A stretch of 64,000 nt of DNA from DASUAL01 sp035763805 (GCA_035763805.1 DASUAL010000083.1:12508-76507); one strand, 5' to 3'. Shown: positions 34,608 through 44,900, counted from the first letter of the stretch. Numbers and translations: made by a program. The notes: generated by a model from the letters alone, not told the origin.

Positions 34608-35675
34608 CTACTGCTCTGCTGCGCGCGGGGCGCGCAGCTCCGCGAGGTGGAGGCGCATGCCGGAAAGGGAGTAGAGGCCGAGCAGGGTGATCGGCAAGAA
34701 CGTGCTGACATGGAAGGCGACCGCGTAGCTCACCGCACGGGTCGCGTCTATCCCGTAAAGCGCGAGGGTCGCCCGGGTCGCGGCCTCGAACACACCAACG
34801 AATCCCGGCGATGACGGCAAGGCGACGCCGAAGCCGATGATCCCCTGCAGCAGCAGCGCGCCCTCGGGCGGCACCGCGAGCCCGAAAGCCCGAAAGCAGA
34901 CCGCAAACGCCGCCGCGTTCACGAGCCACAACGCGATGGACCACGCGACCACGCCCAGGAGCCGCCCCGGGCTCTTCAGCACCTCGAGCCCGGCCACGAG
35001 CCCCTCGGCGATCTGCGTGATCCGGTCGGCGAGCCGCGCGGGCAGCACGGTATGCGTCATCCGGCGCAGCAGCGCGAGCCAGGGAGCGGGCCGGTGCACC
35101 ACGAGCCCGGCGATCACCAACGCGCCGCCGAACAGCGCGGCCGCCCAGGCCGCAATGCCGGAGATCGTGACGGTCCCGATGGTGGCCCGGCGCGGGAAAG
35201 AGGGTGACGCGATCGCAAGCGTCATCAACGCCACCAGCGTCAGCCCGTCGAACACGCGCTCCACCCCGACGGACGCCAGCGCGGTGCTGAAGCGGACGGG
35301 GAGCCGCCGGCTGGCGGCGTAGGCACGGGCGAACTCTCCGGCGCGCGCCGGGAGAAGGTTGTTCGCCATGAAGCCGATCGCCGTGGCGTGCCACAGGGGT
35401 AGGAACGGGAACCGGCTTCCCCCGACGTCCCGGAGGATCAGCTGCCAGCGCAGCGTGCGGAGGGCGAAGGTGAGCGTCGCGAGCACGACGGTGACGAGCA
35501 TGAGCCAGGGGTCCGCCCGCCGCACGTGCGCGAGCAGCTCCCGCGGGTCGACATCGTGGAGCGCCCAGGCGAGGAGCGCGAGCGTGACTGCGAGCCCCAC
35601 GATCCACGGCCAGCGCGAGGCGGGCGCCCCGGCGCCGCTAGGGGCTGGGGGGGCTGGGCTCGAGGGCGAGGGCAA
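34608..35675 (-). CDS. Lysylphosphatidylglycerol synthase TM-region (UPF0104) family protein
   Basis: 355 residues with about eight helices. RTLRWQLILRDVG, GFMANNLLPARAGEFARAY and FGVALPSSPGFVGVFEAA are family signatures of the flippase-like membrane module. There is no aminoacyl-transferase domain, so lipid transport or flipping is more likely than lysinylation. Its start lies inside the end of the HPt-like gene (38-nt overlap). Confidence 0.87.
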   Translation of the reverse strand: MPSPSSPAPPAPSGAGAPASRWPWIVGLAVTLALLAWALHDVDPRELLAHVRRADPWLMLVTVVLATLTFALRTLRWQLILRDVGGSRFPFLPLWHATAIGFMANNLLPARAGEFARAYAASRRLPVRFSTALASVGVERVFDGLTLVALMTLAIASPSFPRRATIGTVTISGIAAWAAALFGGALVIAGLVVHRPAPWLALLRRMTHTVLPARLADRITQIAEGLVAGLEVLKSPGRLLGVVAWSIALWLVNAAAFAVCFRAFGLAVPPEGALLLQGIIGFGVALPSSPGFVGVFEAATRATLALYGIDATRAVSYAVAFHVSTFLPITLLGLYSLSGMRLHLAELRAPRAAEQ

Positions 35676-37323
35676 CGAGGTCGCAGACTTCGTCGATGAG
35701 CGCCTGCAGGGAATCGCCCGAGGTCTGCCGCGCTTGCGCGCGCAGCTCCTGGGCGCGCTTCAAGGCGCGGTCGCCGCGATAGAGAATGGTCTTGATGTCC
35801 ACGACCGTGGGCTCGACGGCTGCCCGGCCGCCCGCGCCGATCAGCTGCTCCAGGGACGCGGGGCCGACTCCCGCGTGCACCATCCGCTGGTAGGCCGCCC
35901 ACGAGCCGACGAGGTCCGGGGTCTCGGGAACGGCATCGGCCGCGGTGGGTCTGGGCCGCAGTGCCGGGGGCGGGGGCGGTGGGGGAGGTGGCGGGGGAGG
36001 TGGCCGGGGCGCCGGTGCCGCGCGGGGGGCCGACGGGACCGAGGGTGCGAGCGCCTCGATCGACACCACGGGCGCAGCGCCGCCGAGGGCGAGCGCGCGT
36101 ACCCGTCCGACAAGCGGAGCCAGCTCTGTCGCGAGCGCCTCCTCGTCGCCCGAGCTAGAGCGGGCGAGCAGGTCTCCCACCTGCCGCAGCTCGGCCGCGA
36201 ACGCGGCCGGCTGCCGCGCGGCGACGCCGGCCGACACCGCCTCGCGCGCTGCGATCGCGAACTGCGCGACCTGCTCCGCGAGGACACCGCCGGCGGCGTT
36301 CGCGAGCGCGCGGAACGTGCTGCCGAGCGTGTGCGCTCGCAGCTCCCGCTGCGTCGCGCTTGGCGCGCGTTCGAGCGAGTCGGCCGCCTGCCGCAAGTGC
36401 TCACCGTGGCTCACCAGCTCGAGCCGGCCAAGGCTGGACGGGCGGGCCGCGGGCACGCCGCGGGACACGATGTGCGGCCCCGAGTCGTGGTAGTACAGCG
36501 ACCCGATCGACACGACATCGGGCTCGCTCTCCATGGACTTGACCAGGAGCGCGGCGAACGTTCGGAACTCCGCGCCCTCGGGGTCAGGCCGCCCGCGCTC
36601 GGCGACGTCGCGCGCCGAGCGCGCGATCGCGGTGGCGCCCGCTTGGAACAGGTCGCCCATGCTCGCGGGGGGCTCGAGCCCGGAACGCGACAGCTCGGCG
36701 ATGGCGCGCTCGATCCCCTCGAGCAGGTCGGGGAGTGGCGGGAGGTCGTTGATGGCAGCGAGACCGCGGAGTGGTTGGAGGGCGCGCAGCACCTGTTGCA
36801 GCGGATCGTGCGCCAGCGGATTGGCCCGCAGCGCCTGCGCGGCGCGGTCGAGGGCGCTCGCGATGGCCGCCCCCTCGCGCGCGACGAACGCGCGCGCTCC
36901 GGCATCAAGCCCGAGGGCTTCCACCGCCCGGAGGTGCGCCGACGGGCGGCCCGCGAGCTGCTCGAGCTCGTGCGCCAAGGCTTCGGCCTTGGCCGTGTCC
37001 GCGTCGTTCCAGCTGGCCGCTCGCCGCACGAAAATCTTGAGGTGGTCCACTGCACGCACGCCGAGCTGCTGGGTCTGAGCGTCCCACCCGCGGCGGCCCT
37101 CGCGCACCGCCCGCGCCAGCGATTCGAGCCCGGCTGCGGCGCGGGCGATCGCGTGCTGGTTCGCCATCAGCGCGCTGCCGCGCAGGGCCCGGGCGAGGCG
37201 CACGAACTCGTCGCCGCTCGTGTGCTCGGTCTTGGAGAGCACCGCATCGAGCCGCTCCAAGTACTCCCCCGCCTCGAGAGCGAAGAAATCGGACATGCCG
37301 AGCGGTTTCGCGGGCGGGGTCAT
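35638..37323 (-). CDS. HPt-like helical protein lacking the phospho-accepting His
   Basis: 561 residues. The N-terminus (SDFFALEAGEYLERLDAVLS, then EFVRLARALRGSALMANQHA) resembles a histidine phosphotransfer domain of CheA/PilL type, but the His of HxLKGS is Arg45 (RALRGS). A second similar helical unit occurs near residue 330 (ELRAHTLGSTFRALANAAGG). A run of 13 prolines (about residue 430) precedes a C-terminal helical segment. Such a run would depend on EF-P. It could be a phosphorelay-derived scaffold; the partner is unknown. Confidence 0.6.
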   Translation of the reverse strand: MTPPAKPLGMSDFFALEAGEYLERLDAVLSKTEHTSGDEFVRLARALRGSALMANQHAIARAAAGLESLARAVREGRRGWDAQTQQLGVRAVDHLKIFVRRAASWNDADTAKAEALAHELEQLAGRPSAHLRAVEALGLDAGARAFVAREGAAIASALDRAAQALRANPLAHDPLQQVLRALQPLRGLAAINDLPPLPDLLEGIERAIAELSRSGLEPPASMGDLFQAGATAIARSARDVAERGRPDPEGAEFRTFAALLVKSMESEPDVVSIGSLYYHDSGPHIVSRGVPAARPSSLGRLELVSHGEHLRQAADSLERAPSATQRELRAHTLGSTFRALANAAGGVLAEQVAQFAIAAREAVSAGVAARQPAAFAAELRQVGDLLARSSSGDEEALATELAPLVGRVRALALGGAAPVVSIEALAPSVPSAPRAAPAPRPPPPPPPPPPPPPALRPRPTAADAVPETPDLVGSWAAYQRMVHAGVGPASLEQLIGAGGRAAVEPTVVDIKTILYRGDRALKRAQELRAQARQTSGDSLQALIDEVCDLVALALEPSPPSP

Positions 37324-37342
37324 GGCGGTCTACAACTTAAGC

Positions 37343-37403
37343 CATCAGCTATCGGCCGTCAGCAGTCACGGTTCGGATTCTGCTGACGGCTGACAGCCGA
37401 CGG
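37343..37403. repeat. Inverted pair of heptamer tracts over the 3' end of pdxJ
   Basis: Left arm: CATCAGC, TATCGGC, CGTCAGC, AGTCACG. Right arm, read on the minus strand: CGTCGGC, TGTCAGC, CGTCAGC. An 11-bp perfect inverted repeat, GCCGTCAGCAG at 37355 and its complement at 37380, sits inside. It encodes the last 15 or so residues of PdxJ and may also act as a terminator hairpin. Confidence 0.65.
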
Positions 37404-38111
37404 CGCCTCATCAACGAGCTTTCGCATCCTTCTCACCGCATCTTCGAGCCCCCAAAACACGGCGTTGCTCACGATCGAGTGCCCGATGTTCAGCTCCTCG
37501 ATGTCGGAGATGGCCGCGACAGGCTGGACGTTGTCGTAGGTGAGGCCGTGGCCTGCGTGGACCGCGAGGCCGAGCGCCTTCGCGTGCCCGGCGGCGCGCT
37601 GCAGGGCGCGGAGCGCGGCGTCGCCGCCTCGCCAGGTGCGGGCGTAGCGGCCGGTGTGCAGCTCGATGGCGGGGACGCCGAGCTCGGCCGCGCGCTCGAT
37701 GATCCTCCGGTTCGGGTCGATGAAGAGGCTCACGCGGATGCCGGCGTTAATGAGGCGCCGGATCGCCGCGCCGACCTTACGGTCGGCGCTTTGCAGCGCG
37801 AGACCGCCCTCGGTCGTGATCTCCTGACGTCGCTCGGGGACGAGCGTCGCCTGGAACGGCTTCAGACGGCACGCGAACCGCACGATCTCTTCGTGCGCCC
37901 CGAGCTCGAGGTTCAGCACCGTGCGGATCGACGCTCTCAGCCTGCGGACGTCCGCGTCCTGGATGTGGCGCCGGTCTTCACGCAGATGCACCGTGATGCC
38001 GTCCGCGCCGCCGCGTTCGGCCGCGTCGGCGGCGCGCACCGGGTCGGGCTCATCGGTCTTGCGAGCCTCGCGCAGCGTCGCGACGTGATCAATGTTGACG
38101 TAGAGCCGCAT
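37359..38111 (-). CDS. pdxJ: Pyridoxine 5'-phosphate synthase
   Basis: 250 residues. It condenses 3-amino-1-hydroxyacetone phosphate with DXP to give PNP (DXP-dependent B6 route). NIDHVATLREARKTDEPDPV, GADGITVHLREDRRHI, FIDPNRRIIERAAELGVPAI and IEELNIGHSIV are diagnostic. The last residues (SAVSRQQNPNRDC) are not conserved and are encoded by a heptamer tract. Confidence 0.96.
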   Translation of the reverse strand: MRLYVNIDHVATLREARKTDEPDPVRAADAAERGGADGITVHLREDRRHIQDADVRRLRASIRTVLNLELGAHEEIVRFACRLKPFQATLVPERRQEITTEGGLALQSADRKVGAAIRRLINAGIRVSLFIDPNRRIIERAAELGVPAIELHTGRYARTWRGGDAALRALQRAAGHAKALGLAVHAGHGLTYDNVQPVAAISDIEELNIGHSIVSNAVFWGLEDAVRRMRKLVDEAPSAVSRQQNPNRDC

Positions 38112-38156
38112 GCCGTCTTACCTTCGGTTCACTCCGTTCACCCAAGGGAAGCATCC

Positions 38157-38663
38157 GTGAGACCACGACTGGTGCCGTTCCAGCTTGCTTCCCGGGTCAC
38201 CGCGTCTTGGGTCAAACATGTTGGAACGGCACTGGCCGTGCTCGCCGCGCTGGGCAGCTTCGCGTGTGGCGGGGGGAAGCCGGGGACGCCTGCGCCGCAG
38301 TCGCTGAGCGAGGCGCTCGCGCAGTTCATGTCGGCTGTGAAGGCGAACGACATCCGGCGCCTGGGCGCGCTGTGGGGCTCGGAGCGCGGACCCGCGGCCG
38401 CCTGGATGAAGTCGGACGACCTCAACCAGCGGCTCACCGTTATCCAAAAGTACCTGAACCACCAGAGGTACCGTGTCGTCGAAGGCCCGCTGGCGGTGCC
38501 GGGCAAGGACGAGATGCGGACCTACCGGGTCGAGCTGCACCGGGCCAGCGGCTGCAGTGTCGTCCTGCCGATAGATCTCGTGCGCGCGAAGGCCGGCAGC
38601 TGGCTCGTTCTCGACGTGCACCTCGACGTGGCCGGCAACCCCGCCAGCCCGTGCCGGCCGTGA
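38157..38663 (+). CDS. Small lipoprotein of unknown function
   Basis: 168 residues from a GTG at 38157, supported by AAGGGA about 8 nt upstream. A hydrophobic segment ends in LGSFACGGG, a plausible lipobox. The mature part (SLSEALAQFMSAVKANDIRR, LGALWGSERGPAAAW, YRVELHRASGCSVVLPIDLV) resembles NTF2-like/DUF4440-type helical-beta domains only loosely. Family not recognised. Divergent from pdxJ. Confidence 0.65.
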   Translation: MRPRLVPFQLASRVTASWVKHVGTALAVLAALGSFACGGGKPGTPAPQSLSEALAQFMSAVKANDIRRLGALWGSERGPAAAWMKSDDLNQRLTVIQKYLNHQRYRVVEGPLAVPGKDEMRTYRVELHRASGCSVVLPIDLVRAKAGSWLVLDVHLDVAGNPASPCRP

Positions 38664-38679
38664 CGCTCTGGGGAACGCT

Positions 38680-38695
38680 CGCCGGCCGTCCGGCG
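38680..38695. terminator. Hairpin between convergent genes
   Basis: A stem CGCCGG/CCGGCG with a 4-nt loop lies between the lipoprotein gene and the mce gene, which converge. There is no U-tract, so an intrinsic terminator is only probable. Confidence 0.4.
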
Positions 38696-38700
38696 TTACG

Positions 38701-39099
38701 CTACTCGGTCAGTTCGAGCAGGATGCCCGCCGTCGCCTTCGGATGAACGAACGCGATACGCCGGCCCCCGGCGCCACGGCGCGGGACGTCGTCGATGAGC
38801 CGATACCCCGCCGCCCGGCAGCGCTCCAGCGCGCGGTCGAGATCGGGTACGCGGTAGCAGAGGTGATGGATCCCTGGGCCGCGCCGGGCGAGGAACTTCG
38901 CCACCGGACCATCGGGATCACGCGGCTCGAGCAACTCGACCTGGACGTCGCCCAGCGTCAAACCGACGATCGTCGTGCCGTCGGCAAACTCGGGGCGTCC
39001 CGGCTCGAGGCGCAGGACGTCCCGGTAGAACGCCAGCGCGTCCGCGATGCTGGGCACGGCGACGCCGACATGGGCGAGGCGGGCGGTGTCGTTCGTCAT
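38701..39099 (-). CDS. mce: Methylmalonyl-CoA epimerase-like VOC protein
   Basis: 132 residues from an ATG at 39099; an ATG at 39114 is possible. LAHVGVAVPSIADALAFYRD, VELLEPRDPDGPVAKFL, GIHHLCYRVPDLDRAL and IAFVHPKATAGILLELTE fit the methylmalonyl-CoA epimerase group, interconverting the 2R and 2S forms in propionyl-CoA metabolism. The mutase and carboxylase are not nearby, so the assignment rests on sequence alone. Confidence 0.85.
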   Translation of the reverse strand: MTNDTARLAHVGVAVPSIADALAFYRDVLRLEPGRPEFADGTTIVGLTLGDVQVELLEPRDPDGPVAKFLARRGPGIHHLCYRVPDLDRALERCRAAGYRLIDDVPRRGAGGRRIAFVHPKATAGILLELTE

Positions 39100-39143
39100 C
39101 TCGCCCGTCAACATAACCGTTGCATGAGAGGGAGTGGAGGGTC

Positions 39144-39476
39144 ATGACCGAAGTACTTTCCGTGGCGGTTACCGACGCCACGTTCGTTGAGGAGGTCGAG
39201 CAGCACCGAGGGCTCGCCATCGTGGACTTCTGGGCGGCGTGGTGCGGCCCGTGCCACATGGTGGCTCCCATCTTGGACCAGCTCGCCGGGCAGTACCAGG
39301 GCAAGCTCAAGCTGGTCAAGGTGGACGTCGACGCCAACCAGCGGACGGCGATGCGCTTTAACGTGCGCTCGATTCCGAGTATTCTATTCTTCAAGGACGG
39401 GCGGCACGTGGACACGCTGGTGGGCGCCTATCCGAAGCCGGTATTCGAGAAGAAGATCGAGCAGCACCTGGCGTAG
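39144..39476 (+). CDS. trxA: Thioredoxin
   Basis: 110 residues from an ATG at 39144 with GGAGGG just upstream. The active site WCGPC sits in VDFWAAWCGPCHMVAP. The cis-Pro loop RSIPSILFFKDG and C-terminal helix are standard. A cytoplasmic disulfide reductase. Confidence 0.94.
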   Translation: MTEVLSVAVTDATFVEEVEQHRGLAIVDFWAAWCGPCHMVAPILDQLAGQYQGKLKLVKVDVDANQRTAMRFNVRSIPSILFFKDGRHVDTLVGAYPKPVFEKKIEQHLA

Positions 39477-39494
39477 CACCCTCCCCGGAGGACC

Positions 39495-40511
39495 ATGCGC
39501 GCGAGCACCGCTCGCCTGATGAACTCGCCGGTTCGCCTCGCGGACCTGACCTTTCCGCAGGTCAACCGACTGGTTCATCGGACCCGCCTGGCCTTCATCC
39601 ACCTGGACAACCTGCTGGCGTTTGCCAAGCGCGACCGCGACGGCCGGGTGGACGGCTACATCACCGCCCACCTTCCGGACGAATGCCTCCTATTGCTGTT
39701 CCGCAAGGGGGAGGCGGTGAACGCCGCCTCGCTGCACACGAGCGGACGCCAGGTCATCACGATCACGGAGGCCCTGAAGCGGATGCGCGCCGAGGTCGAG
39801 CGTGGCGACTTGGCCTACTGCGCCGCGCCGATGGAGCAGCTCGCCTGGATGTATCAGTCGTGCGCCGTCCCGGGCGAGCCGCGGGTCGTGGATCCCGCCA
39901 ACCCGGCCGTGCTGTTCCCGGCGCTGCAGCAGGTGCACGCGACCGGCGTGCTCGAGCTGATCTCGAACGGGCGCGTATCGTACGTGCGGTTCGAGCAGGG
40001 CCGATTCACGGGTGGATACTACTGTGACAAGCCGGACGCGATGCCCGTGGCGAAGTACCTCGAGTCGCAGTTCCGGCCGGGCCCCGACGGCGCGGAACCC
40101 GCGCTCTCCGCGACGATGTTCCCGGCCGTGGCGGACCTGCCGCAGCAGGCGCCGAACGCCCTGATCAATACCTACCGCGAGCTGTACTGGCGCATCGTGG
40201 ACGAGGTCGAGAAGGAGTTCCCCGGTGAGGCCAGGAGACGCGCGCAGAAGGTGAGCACGGGCGTGCGGGACGCCCACAAGGCGATCGCGATCCTCGCCGT
40301 GCCACGGGGCGCGGAGACGCCGGACGCGGTGGTCCAGCCGCAAGAGCTGTCGAACGCGCTCACGGATTGGTCGCTGCAGCTGCTCGAGGGCGTCGAGGTA
40401 TTGATGCCCGGCATCGCGCCCAAGATCCTCCGCGAAGCGACCCGGGAGCACCGCTACGTGCTGCAATCGGCCGGATTCTACGGGCGGCTGCCGTGGCAGG
40501 TGACGTGGTGA
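39495..40511 (+). CDS. Conserved protein of unknown function
   Basis: 338 residues with no signal peptide or membrane segment. A middle segment (ALQQVHATGVLELISNGRVS, YVRFEQGRFTGGYYC) recalls DUF4388-type modules that mark bacterial signalling proteins. The C-terminal part is helical (LINTYRELYWRIVDEVEKEF). It lies 18 nt after trxA and 1 nt before rsmI, probably in the same transcript. Confidence 0.6.
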   Translation: MRASTARLMNSPVRLADLTFPQVNRLVHRTRLAFIHLDNLLAFAKRDRDGRVDGYITAHLPDECLLLLFRKGEAVNAASLHTSGRQVITITEALKRMRAEVERGDLAYCAAPMEQLAWMYQSCAVPGEPRVVDPANPAVLFPALQQVHATGVLELISNGRVSYVRFEQGRFTGGYYCDKPDAMPVAKYLESQFRPGPDGAEPALSATMFPAVADLPQQAPNALINTYRELYWRIVDEVEKEFPGEARRRAQKVSTGVRDAHKAIAILAVPRGAETPDAVVQPQELSNALTDWSLQLLEGVEVLMPGIAPKILREATREHRYVLQSAGFYGRLPWQVTW

Positions 40512-40512
40512 T

Positions 40513-41340
40513 ATGCCCGGGACGCTCTACGTCGTCGCCACGCCGCTCGGCAATCTCGACGATCTGTCGCCGCGAGCCGCCGCGACGCTGCGGGGAGTAG
40601 CCGCCGTCGCGGCGGAAGACACCCGCCACACCAAAGCCCTGCTCGTGCACGTCGACTCGCGCGCCGAGCTGCTGAGTTTCCACGCGCACTCCAGCGACGC
40701 CGCGCTGCGCCGCATCCTGCACCTGCTCGGCACGGGGAAGGACGTCGCGCTCGTGACCGACGCGGGCACGCCCGCGGTGAGCGACCCCGGCGCCGTCCTC
40801 GTCGCCGCGGCGCGCGAGCGCGACGTCCCGGTGGTCACCGTGCCGGGGCCCACCGCGGTCGCCGCCGCCCTCTCCGTCTCGGGCCTTTCCGCCGACCGCT
40901 ACCTGTTCCTCGGATTCCTGCCACGCAAGGGCGGCGAGCGCCGCCGGCTGCTGGACTTGGTGGCGAAGAGTGAATGGACGGTGGTGTTGTTCGAGGCACC
41001 ACTGCGCGTCGCGGAGTTGCTCGAGGATCTCGCCGCCGCTTGCGGCGGCGAGCGGCCCGCCGCGGTGGCTCGCGAGCTGACGAAGGTGTTCGAGGAAACA
41101 CGCGCGGGGACCCTGGCGGAGCTCGCGGGTTACTACGCGCATGCGCCCCCGCGCGGCGAGGTAACGGTCGTGGTCGCGGGCACCGGCAAGCCCGCGCGCG
41201 GCGAGCGGCCCCCGGACCCCGAGGAGCGCGCCCGTGCCCTGCTCGCCCAAGGGTTGACCCGCAAGGACGTGGCCGACCGCCTCGCGGCGGAAACGGGGAT
41301 TACGCGCAACACCGCGTATCGGCTGGTGAACGAACTGTGA
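40513..41340 (+). CDS. rsmI: 16S rRNA (cytidine-1402-2'-O)-methyltransferase
   Basis: 275 residues. TLYVVATPLGNLDDLSPRA, the SAM loop DAGTPAVSDPG and VPGPTAVAAALSVSGL are family marks. The C-terminal helix-turn-helix-like tail (LTRKDVADRLAAETGITRNT) is typical for RsmI. It starts a chain of overlapped genes that ends at the DinG gene. Confidence 0.96.
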   Translation: MPGTLYVVATPLGNLDDLSPRAAATLRGVAAVAAEDTRHTKALLVHVDSRAELLSFHAHSSDAALRRILHLLGTGKDVALVTDAGTPAVSDPGAVLVAAARERDVPVVTVPGPTAVAAALSVSGLSADRYLFLGFLPRKGGERRRLLDLVAKSEWTVVLFEAPLRVAELLEDLAAACGGERPAAVARELTKVFEETRAGTLAELAGYYAHAPPRGEVTVVVAGTGKPARGERPPDPEERARALLAQGLTRKDVADRLAAETGITRNTAYRLVNEL

Positions 41341-41999
41341 AGCGCCTGACGGTCCTGTTGTGCGCGATCACCCTGCCTCTCGCCGGCCGTCCGCAATTGG
41401 CGTCTCTAACGATCGGCCGCCTCCACTACGACGGCGGCGGCGACTGGTACGCGGGTCCATCCAAGCTGACCAACCTCCTCGCTGCGATCCGCCAGCGCAC
41501 CGCGCTCGCTGTCGCCGAGCGCGAGCGCGTGGTGACGCTCACGAGTCCGGACCTGTGGGACATCCCCTACCTCTATATGACGGGTCACGGCAACGTCCGC
41601 TTTTCGGATGCGGAGGTGGTGGCGCTGCGCCGCTGGTTGGAGCAGGGTGGGTTCCTGCACGCCGACGACGACTACGGATTGGACAAGTCGTTCCGCCGCG
41701 AGATCGCCCGTGTGTTTCCGGACCACCCCCTCGTTGAGGTGCCGTTGACGCATCCCATCTATCACGTGCCGTACGACCTTCCGAGGGGGATTCCCAAGAT
41801 CCACGAGCACGACGGCCTCCCGGCCCAAGGGTTCGGCATCTTTTTGGGTGACCGGCTCGTGGTGTACTATTCCTATCAGGCGGATCTCGGAGACGGGTGG
41901 GAGGATCCCGAGGTCCATCGCGATCCCCCGGAGCTGCATGAGGCGGCGCTGCGCATGGGCGTGAACCTCTTTACCTACGCCGTGAGCTCGACCCGGTGA
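41337..41999 (+). CDS. DUF4159 protein
   Basis: 220 residues from a GTG at 41337 (GTGA overlap with rsmI). A signal peptide (RLTVLLCAITLPLAG) precedes FTIGRLHYDGGGDWYAGPSK-like residues, LWDIPYLYMTGHGNVRFSD and GGFLHADDDYGLDKSFRREI, diagnostic of DUF4159, a glutamine-amidotransferase-like fold without known activity. Usually next to DUF4175, as here. Confidence 0.88.
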   Translation: MKRLTVLLCAITLPLAGRPQLASLTIGRLHYDGGGDWYAGPSKLTNLLAAIRQRTALAVAERERVVTLTSPDLWDIPYLYMTGHGNVRFSDAEVVALRRWLEQGGFLHADDDYGLDKSFRREIARVFPDHPLVEVPLTHPIYHVPYDLPRGIPKIHEHDGLPAQGFGIFLGDRLVVYYSYQADLGDGWEDPEVHRDPPELHEAALRMGVNLFTYAVSSTR

Positions 42000-44900
42000 C
42001 GGCGACGGCGGCCCGGCTGCGGCAGCTCGGGCTACCGCACGCGCGCGCTCGCGCCGCGGCGGTCCTGCTCGCGGGCGCCGGCGGCGCCTGTGCGATCGCC
42101 GCGGGGGGACTGCGGCTCGCGCCGCACGTCGCCGGGGTGCTGGGCGCTTGGGTGGCGATCCTCGGCGTCGTGGGGCTGGCGGCGTGGCTCGCGCGGCGCG
42201 CGGGCGCGGACGCCGCCCCGCTGGAGGTCGGTCGGCTCGCCGAGACGGCGGCGCGCGTCCGCGCGGGGAGCGTCGTGGGCTTGCTCGCGCCCCCTCCGCC
42301 GGCCGGCGTGAGCGCCGACCTGCTGGCGCTCGCCGACAGGCGCGCCGCGCAGGCGGTCGAGCGTGCGGCGCCCGTGGTGAGCCGGATGCTGGCGCGCGGT
42401 ACGTGGCGCGGCCTCGTCGGCGCCGGTCTTTCCGCGGCGGCCGGAGCGGCGCTGTTCGTCGCGGCGGCGCCCGGCGCCGGGCGTGCGGCGGCATTCTGGC
42501 ATCCGCTCCGGACTCTCGCGGATGCGCGGGCGCCGGTGCGCCTCTCCGTCGACCGCGCGACGGTGCGGCGCGGCGACAGCATCACGGTGACCATCGACGT
42601 TCCCGCCGCTTCGCGGGCGACGCTGTGGACCCGGGGACCCGGCGAGCCGTGGCGTTCCGGGAGCATGGCGCTCGACTCGGCGGGGCACGGCGCGCGTCGC
42701 ATCGGCCCGCTGCAGGCGGATCTGTTCCTGAAAGCCTCGAGCGGCGGGCGCACGAGTGGGGAGCACCGGGTGACGGTCGCGCTTCCGGCGTTCGTTGCCG
42801 AGCTGCAGCTCACGGCACGCTACCCCGGCTACCTCGGGCGCGCCGACGAGCCGCTCGTCCCCGGTGTGGACACGATCGCGATTCCCGAAGGCACGGTGAT
42901 CCTCACGAACGGCGCGGCGAGCGTTCCGGTCGCGAGCGCCGCCTGGCGGCATGGGGGGAGCCCCGCGCGCGCCCGGCTCGCGGTCCACGGCTCCCGCTTT
43001 TCCGGCCGGCTCGAGCCGCTCGCGTCCGGGAGCTGGCGGCTGGACGTGGCCACCGCGGACGGTGGCCCGCTCGAGGGCGAGGCGCCGGAGCTGCGGGTGC
43101 GGGTGGTCCCGGATTCGGCGCCGCTGGTGATGGTGCCGGTGCCGGGGGGCGACACGACGCTGCCGCTCTCGCTGCGCCAGCCGCTCGTGATCGACGTGCG
43201 CGACGACCACGGCCTATCGCGGCTCGAGGTGGTCAGCTGGCGCGTGAGCCAGACCGGGAAGGTGGGCCAGCCGCTGCGCGAGTCGCTCGACGTGAGCGGG
43301 GTCGGCGACCGCGCCATCGTACAGGGGGAGCTCGACGCCGGGCGCCGCGGGCTGCTCCCGGGCGACACGCTGCGGCTCCGGGTCGAGGCGTGGGACAATG
43401 CGCCCACCCCGCACGCGGGGCGGAGCGCCGAACTCGCGCTCCGCCTGCCGAGCCTCGAGGAGCTGCGGGCCGCGACGCGCGCCGCGACGCGTGATCTCGT
43501 GACGGCAGCCGACTCGATCGCGGCGTCGCAGCGCGACCTCGGGGATCGCACGCGCGACCTCGCGCAAGAGCGCTCGCGTGAGGCGGCCGGCTCGCGCCGG
43601 CAGCCGGCGGGTGCGCCGTCGAGCGGGACGCTCCCGTTCCAGGCGACGGAGCGGGCGCAGGCGGTGGCGCGCGAGCAGGAGGCGCTGGAGCGGCGCGTGG
43701 CGGAGCTGTCGAAGGCGGTCGAGGAAATCGCGCGTGCCGCGCAGGCGGCGGGGATCGACGACACGGCGTTCCAGCAGCGGCTGCGCGAAGTGCAGGAGAT
43801 GCTCCGGCGCGCGGTCACGCCCGAGCTCGAGCAGCGACTGCGTGAGCTGCAGGAGGCGCTGGCGAAGCTCGATCCCGAAGCGACGCGGCAGGCGCTGCAG
43901 CGGCTGGCCGAGGCGCAGCAGCAGCTCAAGGCGGAGCTCGAGCGCAGTCGGGAGCTGTTCCGGCGGGCCGCGGCCGAGGGCGCCCTCGCCTCCCTCGCCG
44001 CCGACGCCGACGACCTGAAGCGGCGCCAGGCGGAGTGGAACCAGGCGGACGCGGTGCGTCCGGACAGCGCGGCGGCGGCGCGCGAGCGGCTGCTCGCCGA
44101 GCGAGCCGACTCGCTGGCTGCGGGCATCGAGCAGGTGGCGGAGGATCTGGGGCAACCGCCGGCCGGCGAGGCCGGCCTCGCCGCTCCCCAGGAGGCGGCG
44201 CGCCGCGCGCACGCTGCGATGCGGCAGGCCGCCCAGGCGGCGGAGCAGGGCGAGGCGCCCGGCGCGCGCGCGGCGGGAGCGCAGGCCGAAGAGCACCTCG
44301 AGCAGGTACCGGGGGCGCTGCGCGCGCAGCGTGATTCGCTGGCCAGCGCGTGGAGGACCGAGACCCTCGCGGCGCTCGACCGCGCGCTCTCGGAAACCGC
44401 GGCGCTCGCCGGGCGGCAGCAGCAGGTGGCGGAGGCGCTGCGGCGCGGCGAAAGCAGCGCGCGGACGCGCTCCCAGCAGGCGGCGGTGGAGGAGGGGACG
44501 GCGGCAGTGGAACGGCAGATTCGCGAAGCGGCGGGGAAGCATGCGCTCGTCTCCCCGCAGCTCGAGGCGGCGCTCGGCTTCGCGAAGCGGCAGATGGCGG
44601 CGGCGCGCCAGCAGCTCGAGCAGGGCGACCCGAACACCGGCGAGGCCGCCGCGCTCGCGGAGGAGGCGGTGGACGCCCTGAACGCGACGGCGCTGGCCCT
44701 GGCGCGGAGTCGCGGCCAGGTGGCCGGGGCACAATCGGGGAGCGGCTTCGCCGAGGCGGTGGAGCAGCTCGCGCGCCTCGCGCGAGACCAATCGGGACTG
44801 AACGGCCAGGCGCGCGGGCTGCTCCCCATGATGGGCATGAGCGGCCAGGCCGTCCTCGAGCAGCTGCGCGCGCTCGCGGCCCGCCAGCGCGCGCTCGCCG

